Below, piece after piece: positions 48,201 to 58,947 of a stretch of DNA of 64,000 bases; the first letter of the stretch is position 1, and each line of letters opens with the position of its first letter. The notes beneath the pieces were generated by a model. It saw only the letters and a list, made by a program, of their open reading frames with translations. It was not told the origin of the DNA and searched no databases. The position numbers and the translations under genes were made by a program. Source of the stretch: Phoenix dactylifera (lineage: Eukaryota > Streptophyta > Magnoliopsida > Arecales > Arecaceae); assembly GCF_009389715.1 (NCBI RefSeq), contig NC_052392.1:34272125-34336124 (forward strand), written 5' to 3'.

Positions 48201-50243
48201 TCCTTCAGGTTGCACTTTGGCTTATATCTGTACCTAATAATGAATGCAACTCTCTACTTGAAACATGGTTCTCATCCCTCTCTATCTAGAATCTCTACTC
48301 TTTACAATTTTTATGCCAAATTCATGATCTTAATTTGGATAACTGAAAGGGTAGGCACACCTACCTGTCAGCTAAAATTTAATATTTCATAGTAGAGTTT
48401 TCTCTAATCAAAATTTGCCTTCACTAATTGCGCACTAGTAATTAATATGTTAACATCATGTCAAGATCCATTCTTTTTCTTTTTTATTCTTTATCTTTTT
48501 GGTTGAAAAGAAATGTCAAGATTCACTTTTAACTGCTTTGGAATTTAAATAGGTCATATCTTGATCCACAATTCCACACGGTTGTACAAGATTTCCTCTC
48601 TATGAAGGTTCTAGTTTGTTCAAGGTGGTAGTTCTCCCCAATATGTATGTCAGATCTCTAACTGGGTCTCTTGTAATTTTGACCTGAGGTAGCAAACAAC
48701 ACAGCAAATGGATGGAAATTCTCCACCCAATAGCCACCACTTCTGGCTCTAGCGCCCTTAATCACAAAGATCTCGGTAGGATTTTTACTTTCTGGCCCTT
48801 TCCTTTTCTTTCTTGCTCAGTGGCATCCCTTGCTAACTTCTGCATGCTCCTTCCTTCGTTAAGCTCTGCCATATTGCTCTTCTATCTCTTTCATTGGTGC
48901 ATTTGTAAGAGTTCAAGGTAATTACAAACTTTTGGAATTCAAATCCACGTTTGATGAATATATGAATCTTTCTAACTTGGCAACAGCAAAAGGAACACAA
49001 ATATCATCCAAATTTAAAGCATAAAAGTAACAAAAATATCCACCATGATTTTTCTTTTATGCCACGTGACCCTTCCACCGTGTCCAAACATCTCATTGCA
49101 TTGCAAGAAATCTGGTATTGCAACCATACAATGTGCCATCCTCAACTGAAGATCTATGACCCATAAAAGCAAGGTGTTCCCATTGTAAACACATTGTTAC
49201 AAGAGCCAATATCATCAATCAAGTAATAGTCGTTTCTTTTTCAGTCCATGCATTGCTCCTAATAGACCAAATGATTGTCATAGAACACTCCACCTTTTTC
49301 ACAACATTGATTTCATTTTAAAAGATGATGCCAACTAGCGTCTGAAATAGGTCTCTTCAAAATTTTGGATCAGAGATCAGCAATGCCATCAGTTCCAGAA
49401 TACGGAAAACCATCCTTATTCTTGCATAAGAAGATAAATAGCAAATGCTCGAAACACTTATAACAAATTAAGGATAAGCAGTCACATGAACAAAGCAAAT
49501 AACCCCCAGACCAAACTGACATTATGGCGAAACCTGATTATCATTCCTTCAATGCACACCAGAAATTTAAAAAACAAACCACTCCATCCTATCACCAATT
49601 CAAATGCATGTCAAATCTTTCAGTGAGGCATTATCACAAACATGCAACGACTTCCAACTTCAATATATACTCACTGCAAGTATACTTCCGAAGTGTAATT
49701 ACAGGATTTTTAAACACACACCAATGCCAAACAGGAAAGAGATATCATAGGATGATGGATGCTTGAGAATAAATAAATATCTGGGTCTCACCTCAACATG
49801 AAGGCGGTCGACATAAGCACCCGATATCCAGCCACCGACTCGGAAAGCGGCGTCTTCCCCTTCGACCACCTGTTATGCACCAAGAAACTGATTGAAAGCT
49901 CTAAAAGCACAAACTTTCGATCTTCTGAGGAGTGAAAAAGGGAAAAAGAGTTCAAGAAAAGGGAAAACGGGAGGAGGAGAAAGACGCACGACGATGAGCT
50001 CTTTGAGGTTGCTGGCTTCGAGGAGCTCGAGGACATAAGAGAGAACGGGGCGGTTGGCGACCGGGAGCAACGCCTTAGGGACCTCCTGCCATTAGAGAAG
50101 GACCACGTTAACGGAGAGAGAAGGGGGATTGGCGAGAGGGATTCGAAGGAGAAGAAGAGGGAACGGAGAAGAGGGACCTTGGAGACGAGAGGGGCGAGAT
50201 TCTTGGAAGTGCCACCGGCGAGGACGACGACTTGGAAATCCAT
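31419..50243 (-). CDS. Translation initiation factor eIF2B subunit gamma, 13 exons
   Basis: eIF2B exchanges GDP for GTP on eIF2; gamma forms the catalytic subcomplex with epsilon in the cytosol. Exons, 5' to 3': 50243-50178, 50085-49990, 49869-49792, 48030-47950, 47848-47632, 47551-47493, 43207-43158, 43040-42953, 42877-42620, 42512-42420, 41650-41546, 41346-41230, 31484-31419. All junctions are GT-AG and keep frame, giving 457 residues, close to plant orthologues. Residues 1-245 are the nucleotidyltransferase-like domain, starting [19 protein letters not shown], then [16 protein letters not shown] at 24-39 and [13 protein letters not shown] around 85-97. After a variable linker, residues 332-436 form the left-handed beta-helix ([45 protein letters not shown]-type hexapeptides). 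The C-terminus is EPLARK and stop. Introns exceed 17 kb in total; the last is 9.7 kb and full of repeats. The ATG gives the conserved N-terminus. No break was seen. Confidence 0.95.
32729..33791. mobile_element. Non-autonomous hAT-type element with perfect 8-bp target duplication
   Basis: The element is bounded by CTCGATAG at 32721-32728 and again at 33792-33799, a perfect 8-bp duplication as made by hAT transposases. The left end begins CAGAGCCGGCCCGAG and the reverse complement of the right end begins CAGGGGCGGCCCAATA. Both then share a (G)CCTTAGGCGA / GCCTAAGGCGA subterminal block. At 1,063 bp it encodes no transposase. A (GA)n microsatellite lies at 32995-33049, so the Arg-Glu and Ser-Leu repeats in its reading frames are artefacts. 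It sits in the last intron of eIF2B-gamma. Confidence 0.85.
32995..33049. repeat. (GA)n microsatellite
   Basis: About 27 uninterrupted GA units inside the hAT-type element. Confidence 0.97.
37220..37330 (+). repeat. TRIM-like dispersed repeat copy
   Basis: GTCCGAGGACTAG, TTTAGTCTTATATTGG and CTTATATAAGGCC match the family seen at 8141-9785. A further plus-strand copy at 39385-39520 ends in TTTTTGGGTGAGATCC and ATTACACTGGG. Confidence 0.5.
39385..39520 (+). repeat. TRIM-like dispersed repeat copy
   Basis: Contains TTTAGTCCCACATTAATTG, AGGAAGATTTTGGGTGC, TACAAGGCC and TTTTTGGGTGAGATCC in the family order. It lies in the last intron of eIF2B-gamma, same orientation as the copy at 37220. Confidence 0.6.
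41658..42183. repeat. 263-bp tandem duplication in eIF2B-gamma intron 10
   Basis: Units 41658-41920 and 41921-42183 both start AATAAxCAGTCAGTTAGAAT and match closely through GTTAAGCAGTGCCGCATGTT to an AYACATACATA-rich end. The first unit begins 8 bp beyond the edge of exon 11 (41650), inside the region that carries that exon's acceptor, so the acceptor polypyrimidine and branch-point region belongs to the duplicated sequence. Confidence 0.85.
42191..42279. repeat. Compound (AT)n(AG)n microsatellite
   Basis: About 22 AT units (42191-42235) run into about 22 AG units (42235-42279), next to the end of the second 263-bp repeat and 141 bp from exon 10. Confidence 0.97.
43430..45450 (+). mobile_element. 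Degenerate hAT element, copy 3, in eIF2B-gamma intron 6
   Basis: The 5' non-coding part (43680-44130) matches 740-1170 of copy 1, for example GGAAGATCATGCCA and CATGATCATGTGC. The BED finger and DUF659 core are gone. What remains reads [19 protein letters not shown] at about 44213-44272 and, after many breaks, the C-terminal tail [11 protein letters not shown] (about 44960-45000) and [11 protein letters not shown] (about 45080-45115). The tail aligns with copy 1, including a TAG stop directly after FG in both. It is in the opposite orientation to the host gene. Confidence 0.6.
48031..49791 (-). other. eIF2B-gamma intron 3 (1.8 kb)
   Basis: Separates exon 3 (donor GAG|GTGAGA at 49791) from exon 4 (acceptor TTTTTTGTAG). 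AT-rich; I see no nested gene or defined mobile element. Confidence 0.7.
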
Positions 50244-50375
50244 CCCGTTTCTTTCACCGCGGCGACGGGACGGTATCCTGGTTCCAGGGAGCGCTCGTCC
50301 CGGCGGCCGCGAAGAGTATATTGCTATAATCTCACATAACAAAGAAATAAAATAACAAGAGACCACTTTCAAACT

Positions 50376-50448
50376 GGGGATGTAGCTCAAATGGTAGAGC
50401 GCTCGCTTTGCATGCGAGAGGTACAGGGTTCGATCCCCTGCATCTCCA
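50376..50448 (+). tRNA. tRNA-Ala (anticodon UGC)
   Basis: A 73-nt intronless cloverleaf. The acceptor arms are GGGGATG and CATCTCC with discriminator A. The D-arm is GCTC..GAGC. The anticodon stem is CTCGC/GCGAG with loop TTTGCAT (anticodon TGC), and the T-arm is CAGGG-TTCGATC-CCCTG. The internal promoter boxes are intact: A box TAGCTCAAATGG and B box GGTTCGATCCC. The acceptor stem includes the G3-U70 wobble expected for alanine identity: G3 pairs with T in CATCTCC. A T7 run at 50476-50482 can serve as RNA polymerase III terminator. It lies 132 bp from, and divergent to, the eIF2B-gamma ATG. Confidence 0.96.
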
Positions 50449-50475
50449 TGTTGCCTCATTACCGCGTGTTAAGAG

Positions 50476-50482
50476 TTTTTTT
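50476..50482 (+). terminator. Pol III T-run terminator for tRNA-Ala
   Basis: TTTTTTT lies 27 bp after the last tRNA base; it is the first run of four or more T on the plus strand downstream of the gene. Confidence 0.7.
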
Positions 50483-52300
50483 ATTTCTTTCTCCTTTTTT
50501 ATGGCATATTTCGTTGGAAAAAAATTATGGAAAATGAAAACAAAACCAAGGAGTTTTCCATGTGAATAGAAAAGTTCTTTAAAAATGTAGTTATATGTTT
50601 TTCAAACTTATTAATTTCTTTTAAATATCTTTCTCTTTGAGAATTTTTTTCATTTTTTCCCTCTATCTTTTATGGTATATTTGGTTGTCAGAAAATTTAT
50701 GAAAAATGGAAACAAAAACTAGGATTTATACTTGAACGTGAAAAGGTTTTCTAGTAAATAGCCATAAGAGTTGCAAATTTATTATTTTTTCTGATGAAAC
50801 AAACAAATAGAAAACTAAATTTTGAGAAAAATAAGTTTTTCAAGCAATTTTCTTTTGCATCCAAGCTAGTCAATATTCATAAAGAAATGGCACCCAATAC
50901 AGCTACTTTTCTTCCTTTCTGAAAGATAGCACACTCTCTCTCTCTCTCTTTCTCTCTCCATCTCTTTGGGTATGTTTTGTCACTAGAGAATCAAATATCA
51001 AATATGCAAAGAGAAATAGTTTGATACTTAGAGGAATTTTTTATGTTTAAATACTCTTAGAGAATTTTTTTCTTCTTTAAATTTTCTTAAAGAAATGGCA
51101 GTTGAAGTAGATTTTTTTTTATTCCTTTTAGAAAGATAAATCCATGCATGTATATTTTGTCACAAAAAGAAGTCTCAAAATATCCTTAGAGCTTGTTTGT
51201 GTAATCTATCATGAAAAAATAAATTGCATATCAAATTTAGTACGAAAAATGGATAAGAGCTGGTAAAATAAATAGTGGGTCCTATATCTATTTTTCTAAG
51301 AGAGAAGATAAAACAAATACCATTAAGAAGATGAGATTTATTTTTCATGCTAAATTACCGAATGGTGGTAATTTGAAAATATTATTTTTTGACATAAATG
51401 CCCTCATTTATATTATATTAATATTGCATTAATTGTATTATATAATTACTATTAATAATATTAATATATAATATATTATTATATTAATATATAATATATT
51501 ATTATATTAATATATTATAAATATATTAATATATTTATTAATACTATTTATAAATAATAGTACTATATTTTTTTAATAAAAAATATTAAATATTTATTAA
51601 TTATCAATAAATCTAACATAGTATTTATTAATAATTAATATACTTGTATTCCAAAACATACTAAAATTTATTTATAATAAGAAATTTATTTGTTATATAT
51701 AATTAATTTCAAAATATTTATTAAGTCATGTAAATATATTTTAATATTTGGAAAAGCTAATATTAACAATGTTTATGTAAGTGCGTCATAATAGACAATA
51801 AATGGGCTGACAAAAAATATTATTACTTGAATTGTTTATTCAAAGATATTATTAAAAGTTTGGCAATATTTTTATATAAGATTATCTTTAACCAAACATA
51901 GTAATTTTTTCCAATGTTATTTTTCAGAATAAGTTTTCTACTAACCAAATGTGGCAAAATTTATTTTCCTTCACAATCATTTTTTCAAATAAATGTCTAG
52001 GAATCATTAGATTATGGACATGCCCCAACCAAACGACCCTTAGAGAGATGGCTCCTCTATGTTTTGTTAAAAAAAAAAGATTTCGGAATAAGAGAAATAG
52101 CCCCGATGTGGTAGTCTTAAGTTTCAACACTCTAACATACTTACCTTGTAATATAAAGTTTTCTCCTAAACTCAGTTTTTCTCAAAGAAGCTTTGTCCAT
52201 CTCTACAAGTGATTCTAATGATATTTAACAAACATGCATATTCTAATCCGATCAAACTACAGAAGTTACAAGTCAATCATTTAATGAAAAATTCTCCAAG
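50483..52300. other. AT-rich intergenic DNA, probably MITE remnants
   Basis: A near-repeat of about 190 bp occurs at 50496 and 50680 (TTTATGGxATATTTxGTTG, then GGAAACAAAA). The block 51187-52045 begins GAGCTTGTTTGTGTAATC and ends AACCAAACGACCC, which are typical inverted-end words of plant MITE-like elements. Its interior at 51410-51760 is almost pure A/T with palindromic AATATATTATTATATTAATA words. No gene seen. Confidence 0.45.
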
Positions 52301-52329
52301 GCACCATAGAAAAGATTTACCTACCATGG

Positions 52330-54370
52330 ACTATAAGTAAATGAACTTCACAATGTAGAAACTAACCGTAAAGGACTCAAAAAAAATTGGGTACCTAAAA
52401 CAAAGATCTAAACCTTCTCTTACAAGTATGCCTTGTAGCCATGAGCAAAAGGAGGAGATGGTGTCTAGATAGTGGTTGTTCAAGGTGCATGACCAGAGAT
52501 AAATCACAATTCATCTCTTTGAAGGCTAAAGATGGAGGAAATGTCACATTTGAAGATAAGAACAAAGGAAGGATCATTGGAATTAGATGTGCTGGTATAA
52601 ATTTCTCTCCTTGCGTTCAAAACGTTTTATTTGTAGATGGTTTAAAGTATAATCTTTTTCGCATTAGCCAACTATGGGATAAAGATTTTAAAGTTAGTTT
52701 TGAGTCTTCTTATTGCACAGTAACTAGTATCACTGTTAATGAGATAAAATTCACTAGCCAAAAATAAGAAAATTTTTATATTATTGACTTAGATTATCTT
52801 TCTCTTCAAAATGTTAATGTCTTGTGGCCATAAAATTCAAAAACAACAAAACTAGTTGGTTATGGCATAGGAGACTTGCTCATGCAAGAATGAATATGAT
52901 TTTAAAACTTGTTAAAAATGATCTTATTGTAGATTTCAAAAATAATTTTTGAAAAAAAAAATGTAATGCTTATCAAAAAGGAAGCATACAATAGTTTCTT
53001 TCAAACCTAAAAATACGGTTTCAATTTCTAGACCATTAGAACTTTTGCATATGAATCTCTTTGATCTAGCTAGGATAACTAGTTTGGGTGGCAAAAAGTA
53101 TAGTTTACTAATTATTGATGATTTTTTAAAATTTACTTGAGTTTTGTTTTTGGCACACAAAGATGAAGCTTTTCATATTTTTCTAAGTTTTATAAGAAAA
53201 TTCAAAATGAAAAGGATTTTTCAATTATTTTTATCTGGAGTGATCATGGAAATTTTTTTGAAAATCATGAGTTTGAAAATTTTTGCATAAAAAATAACTT
53301 TTCGCATAATTTTTCTGCTTTAAGGATCCTTTTGTTGTTGAGAAGAAAAATAGAATTCTTGAAGATACAACCCCCTCCATCAACTTCTCTTTTCTAATTT
53401 TATCGGTTGTACTCATGCTCGATCAGTGTGAGTCGCCGATGTATCAAAAAAAAAAAAAAACACGGCTCGTACATGTTGTGTGAGAGCAACATCCTAAAGT
53501 ACTTCTAGATTAAAGCTATAAATACAACTTGTTATATCATGGATAGGGCTCTAATTAGGCCAATACGAAAGAAAATATCTCATAAACTATGGAATGAAAG
53601 AAAACCTAACATAAGCTAATTCTATATTTTTGGTTGTAAGTATTTTATTTTGAATAATATAACATTGGAGAATTTGATGCCAAATCAGATAAGGCTATCA
53701 TCTTTCTAGGTTATTTAACTAATAATAAAGCATATAGAGTCTTTAATAAGAGAACACTAGTAGTAGAAGAATCCATTTATGTTATCTTTGACGGAACTAA
53801 CCCTCTTCCATCAAAGAAGATAATTTCTCTTGATGATGATGCGGATTTACTTGAAGAAGGAATAGAAAAGTTAAGCAATTAAGGAACCCACCAAAGAAGA
53901 TAAAAAGCAGAGAAGGTGAAGATAACAAGAAAGATGAAGGTGAGACTTCTTTGGCTATTAATGACCTACCAAGGGAGTGAAGAATTTGTTAAGATAATGC
54001 AGAGTGAATTTAAGATAAGCATGATGGGTAAACTGAACTTCTTCATTAGGCTGTGAATCAAGCAAACTACTGAGGAGCTCTTTATCAGCCAAACCAAATA
54101 TGTAAGAGAGATACTAAAGAAGTTTTGCATTGAGAATGCAAAAGCAATGAAAACCCAATAAGCCCCTCAGCCAAAAGCCAGACAAGAATGAAGGAGATAA
54201 ACCTGCTAATCACAAATTATATAAAGGTAGGTATCATAGGTTCTTTGTTATACTTGACTACTAGTACGCTCGATATTTTGTTTATGTGCGAGATATCAAT
54301 CTAATCCAAAAGCCCGGTTGAAGTCACATCCCTAGCTAGAATGTGCATTGTAATACTATGAATATATTAT
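52330..54370 (+). mobile_element. Broken Ty1/Copia-type LTR retrotransposon
   Basis: In order on the plus strand come a gag end resembling WVPKTK (about 52390), an aspartic protease region with LDSGCSRCMTRD (52441-52520), and a GAG-pre-integrase/integrase stretch around 52850-53200 (RRLAHARMNM, then KKYSLLIIDDF). A copia RT C-terminal part follows, with KAIFLGY, FKISMMGKLNFF and QTKYVREILKKF between 53680 and 54170. Stops and frameshifts interrupt it, and most of the RT core between 53330 and 53620 is replaced by unrelated sequence ending in an A-run at 53448. No flanking LTR pair was recognised. It is an inactive plant genomic element. Confidence 0.8.
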
Positions 54371-54669
54371 ACATATAGAACGTTTACTCTGCGTTTCAAA
54401 GGACAATTCGAGGCCCTCTGAAAGGTAATGATGCTTAATTTGCAAACTGGAGCTCCAAGAGTAAGGTCTTGAACAACTAAGCTTAGAGAACATAGAAAAC
54501 AAAAATGTCACAGCACCACTTCATCTTGTGCAATGAAAGAAAATCAGGATGAATAAGATTTATTACTACTCTCCTTGTAATGTTGACAAAATTCAGATAC
54601 AAGAGTTACACCAACAGCAATAAGGTTCGCCCATGGAGGGTCAGAATGCCTACCTACAACTGTGTCAAA

Positions 54670-57600
54670 TTAATTGCCTGCATCCTTGGCATCTCTAGTC
54701 ACCACAGTGGCGAATTCTGTCTCTCGAACACTGACTTCCTCAACCACAACCTTGGAAGGATTTTCAGCCTTCGCCGCTTCCAGCGGCTTAAAAGTATAGA
54801 ACTTTGCACAAACGATATAGTATATAAGATTAAGCACTTGTAATCCAGACATAAGCCAGTAATAGTCATTCAACTTCCCCCTATTGATGTTGTTCTGGAG
54901 CCAATCTCCCTTCTTCTCAGTAAAGTTGTGAACTAGAGTCACCAACAAAGTTCCCATATAGTTCCCAATTGATACAGCAAGCCAGTATAGAGCTGCCGCT
55001 GTGCTTCTCATGCTCTCTGGAGCTTGATCATAGAGAAACTCCATGTGCCCCACTGACATGAAGGCTTCAGCCAAGCCATGAATAGCAAACTGAGGCATCA
55101 ACCAGAAGACACTGATCGGCACGGTCACCTTTTGCTTGTCTAACAGCCCGTGATCGGAGGCGACTGCCTTGCGCTTGATCTCAACGAGAGCTGCAGCCAC
55201 AGTTGCAAAGATAGCAATGGCCAGACCAATGCCCATGCGCTGCAGGTATGTAATCCCTGAAGGCCTCTTGGTGACTCGACGGGCCACTGGGACGAACACT
55301 CGGTCGTAGAAAGCTAGGCCGAGAAGCATGGAGAGGGCCGAGAAGACGTTCATGGATGCTGGTGGGATTTGGAATCGGGCAGTGAGGTGGCGGTCCATCG
55401 ACCTTGCTTGTTGAATTGCGAATGTGTGGTTGTGTGAGTTCGCAGCTACAAGCAGGATTCCGACAGCCCAAATGGGGATCATCCGAATGATCGATTTAAG
55501 CTCCTCGACTCGGTGGACTGTCGATACTCTCCAAAGCCTTGGCTGGCCTGAGCTAATTAGCATATCACCCTCCATCATGATGGCAGCTCGATCGAAGAAC
55601 CTGCATGCGAGCAACTGCTTACAATTAACTAAGCAATGATAGAGATGGATGACAATTCTTTACATAGCAACTGCTTTTCTCTTCTTTTTTTTTGCAAGAA
55701 TTTCTGGTTGATTTTCAAGATATTGCCATCAACAACTAGATTTTCTGAACCAGCATTGAAGAAAAGATTTTGCTTTTTCTTTTTCCCTGCACTTTTCAAA
55801 AAAAAAAAAACAGCAGGATTCACATTCGTTTAACAAATTTTATACATGATCCTTTGCATGTTCATCAATATTCTTCACTTGAAATATGCAGTTATAGTTG
55901 GTACAGTATATAATTTTGTTTCCAGAAATTTCTGCATAATATGTAAGATAGATCAATAAATATGAGATCATAAGATATGTTAATCTTGAACAAGGAAAGG
56001 AAGGCTAATGGTGTTAGGCTTACTTACACTAGCTGGTTGGTGTGGAGCAGCCTCCCAGTGGTGGAGATACCAGCATCCAGCTCGTTGTTCTCATAGAGGA
56101 GACTAGGATCACCAGGCTTGACGACCTTTCTCTTCCTGAAGGCAGCGACCAGTACCTGGGTCAACCTGATCAATGGGCTTCCTCCTGGCTTCAGCCTAAT
56201 GTACAGAGGATAGCCTATCACAAAGGCCACCACAGAGAAGAACATGGCAATGGCAGGGATGCCGAAGCCCCATCCCCAGCCCACATTCTCCTGGACATAC
56301 ACCACCACTGTCAATGCCAAGAGCAAAGCCAACGCCATGCTAAAGAAGTAGAGGTTGAAGAAGTTCCACTTTCGTCCCGCGGCATGCCGGGGACGATGAA
56401 GGTCGAACTGGTCAGCCCCAAAGGCCATGACGCAAGGCCGGATGCCGCCAGAGCCGATGGATGTGAAGAGGAGAGACATGTAGAGGACCAAGAGCTGCTG
56501 TGGGGATGCCTGTTTGCATGTTGGTTTGTAAGGAGGAGAGCAGGGTGGCGGGCGGAGCCCCGGGAGGACTGCTGCTATGGTGAGACCAATCATTCCAAAC
56601 AGGAAGCTGATGGATCCAACAGTTATGGTCCAGAAGCGACCTGCGAAGGAATCGGCGATCAGAGCACCGATGATCGGTGTAAAGCTCGAGGTGCCATTGA
56701 AGTTGGTAAGGGTGTTGGAGGCCTGAACCATGGGCATGTGGAGCTGCTGCATTAAGTATGTGATCATATTGGCATTGAATCCGGTGGCGGCGAATCGATC
56801 GCAGAATTCATTTGCTGCAGAGAAGCATGAGCAGACTTGGAAAGATGTATGAAAGTATATGTAGCAATACTAAATGATGAACCAATTGAAAAAGTAATAG
56901 TAACAGCCAGGGAGCATTAGTAGAAGCTGAGAAAAGGCCCATTTTTCAGTAGTTCGGTAGGGTGATTCAATCTCATCAAACAATGTAATGAGCCTACTGA
57001 TTGGAATTAGATGAGGTGGAATTCTCCTAATCAACAGATATCAGGACAGTGAAGCTGTGTCTCTAATTTCTCCAATCAGGTGGAAAGGCAAAGGAGAGCA
57101 GATGATACATAATGCTTTTCTTCTTGTTTTTTTTTTTTTTTTTTTTTAGGGAAGAAAAAAAAGAGAGAACAAACACTACCTAACATTTGTAAAATATGCC
57201 ACAATACTTAACATTACTTTCCAAGGATTCATAGTGATGGTTTTTTTTTTCTTTTTGAGAAAATCTTTTCCCAACCGAGATATCAACTCTAATCAGAAGA
57301 CAATGAATTTTATATCAAGACACTAGATCTCTCTGCAATTCCTTAGAGTTGGAATGCAAATCTAACAAGCCAAATCCGATACCCAAAATACCAGGAAAAG
57401 CAGCAAAAAAAGCCAACATAACTAGAGCCAGACTACCAGAAAAATCACCCCCCCCCCCCCCCCCCCCCCCACCCCCCACAAAAAAAAAAAAAAATTTAGT
57501 AGAAGATGATCCTTAAGTTGATGGAATTGAAAATCCAAATAAGAGATCTCAGTACAGCAGAACTGTCATCCAACTCAACAAGCCAGAGAAACAAAAGACC

Positions 57601-57767
57601 AAAATAAACAGAACAAACCAAGAAACTGGTGAAATTCATAGCAAGTCCAATATATAATGGTATTAAAATAGCATTATCAGTGCATATAGATTACCTAGTA
57701 TAAATGGCATGGTCCGGAGACCTCCCTGCTTTCTCTTCTTCTTCTCCTCCTTTCCACCCTCAGCCAT
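54670..57767 (-). CDS. NPF (NRT1/PTR) family proton-coupled transporter, NPF3.1-like
   Basis: Three exons, 57767-57695, 56814-56028 and 55600-54670, have GT-AG junctions in frame and encode 596 residues, normal for the family. NPF proteins are 12-helix membrane carriers that move nitrate, nitrite, peptides or hormones with protons. The best resemblance is to NPF3.1, described for nitrite and gibberellin transport; the substrate here is inferred. Visible signatures are NEFCDRFAATGFNANMITYL at 26-45, ADSFAGRFWTI, GSGGIRPCVMAFGADQFD, WNFFNLYFF, VHRVEELKSIIRMIPIWA at the start of the second half, YDQAPESMRSTAAALYW, and a cytosolic C-terminal tail. The proton-coupling motif, usually ExxER/K, reads E27-F-C-D30-R31. 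The N-terminus is Lys-rich (EEKKKRKQ). Intron 1 (880 bp) carries a poly-C run. A G-box and TATA-like sites lie upstream. Confidence 0.95.
57448..57470. repeat. Poly-C run of 23 bases
   Basis: Uninterrupted C23, then A, then C6, followed by an A-run at 57479-57494, all in intron 1 of the NPF gene. Such runs are prone to sequencing and assembly length errors. Confidence 0.9.
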
Positions 57768-57847
57768 TGCTCGCGGATAGAGCTATTCCCCAACAGGAGC
57801 GATTATATTTATGTGCCTCGAGCGAATGGATCTCTCGCTATCTTCTT

Positions 57848-57874
57848 CACGTGAAGGAACGATATATATATATA
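57848..57874 (-). promoter_or_regulatory. Likely NPF promoter: G-box and TATA-like tract
   Basis: CACGTG (57848-57853) is a G-box, the core bound by bZIP and bHLH factors. A TATATATATATAT tract at 57862-57874 lies about 95 bp upstream of the ATG and would give a 5' UTR of roughly 65 bases. A second candidate, TAAATATAA at 57803-57811, would leave almost no leader. In the preferred arrangement the G-box would lie just downstream of the TATA tract, which is unusual. Confidence 0.4.
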
Positions 57875-57898
57875 ATTACATAGCATCCACTTACAGAC

Positions 57899-58345
57899 AA
57901 ACTACGCCAAGCCAAGAATTAAGCTTCTCAGGCTCGGCTTAATTTTTTTTTTTTCCCCTTCTCTTGGTTGGACAAGAGCAGGAAATAAATACGTCTCTTG
58001 TATCAGCCACGCCAAGCCAAGCATGATGCTGCTCAAGCTCGGCTTAATTCTTTTTTTTTTTTTTTTGTGGTTGGAGGAGAGCACAAAATAAATACCTAAA
58101 GCAAGTATGAAAGCTGCGCAGGCGCGACTTGGAAAAAGACAAGTATTAAAGCTGTCTATTATATCAACTTTTTCGCTTTTTTTGGTTTTTTGTTCAAGAG
58201 AAGGAAATAAATACATATTGCTTGTAATCCTGGCTCAAAAAGAAACTTTCTTCTTCCATTTTCTTTTTTCTTTTGGTTGGATGAGAGCAAAAAATAAATA
58301 GTCTCTTCTGTCAATGCACCACAATCTTGGCTCAAACCTAATGTA
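57899..58345. repeat. Degenerate tandem repeats in the NPF upstream region
   Basis: About four units of roughly 90-110 bp share CGCCAAGCCAAG, CTCGGCTTAAT followed by a T-run, GGTTGGACAAGAGCA or a variant, and AAATAAATAC. Clear copies start at 57905 and 58010; later ones near 58098 and 58190 are degraded. Confidence 0.7.
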
Positions 58346-58940
58346 TTTTTCTTCAGCTTATTTATAAGCTAATTTTTTAATATAAACAAAGTTCGCTTTT
58401 TGGCTAATAATGAACAACTGAGTCCATTTTCAGCCTTACAATAATATGGCTCTAAATTAGTAAATTCTTTGCACTCTTTTTATAATAATATGTTAAACTT
58501 TTACCGGAAAAACGAGCTGTTAAACTAGCAAATAAAAGATACCTATCCTTCGGATCAGTGAAGGACTAAAGACAAACTATTTTCGTGGATCTCCCTCGAC
58601 GCCACTTAATAGTCTAAAAGTCTGCAAAGGAACGAAAAAAGTCACAGTCTTGAAAGGCACCTCGCGCTTGGAAGGTTGAATTATTTCTAACTTTAATGGA
58701 TCTCATCGACCCACACGGTCTTCTACGAGTTATGAGAGCAGTGGGAAATCCACGAAGAGCTAACGCTTTTTTCCGATCGTTTGCTGTCCTAATGTCCTAT
58801 CATGGGGCCACAATCGGCACATTTTGTTGAGCAATCAAAGGGGTTGTGCTTTATTTCTCGGCACAACAATATGTATTCATGTGATAGGAAATCTAGTTAG
58901 GAATGTATCACCTAAGATTCGGATCTAGAATTTCTGATTG
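58346..58940. other. Intergenic DNA without a gene
   Basis: No open frame or RNA motif of note. Composition becomes less AT-rich towards the GC-rich repeat that follows. Confidence 0.4.
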
Positions 58941-58947
58941 TCAAACT

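Noticed and set aside
50178..50459. A single 223-codon frame covering eIF2B-gamma exon 1 through exon 3
   Set aside because: It reads through introns and the tRNA; the GT-AG exon model gives the conserved eIF2B-gamma sequence instead.
56042..56755. 237-codon plus-strand frame across the NPF gene
   Set aside because: It is antisense to exon 2, which has a clear, conserved transporter translation; the antisense frame shows no domain.
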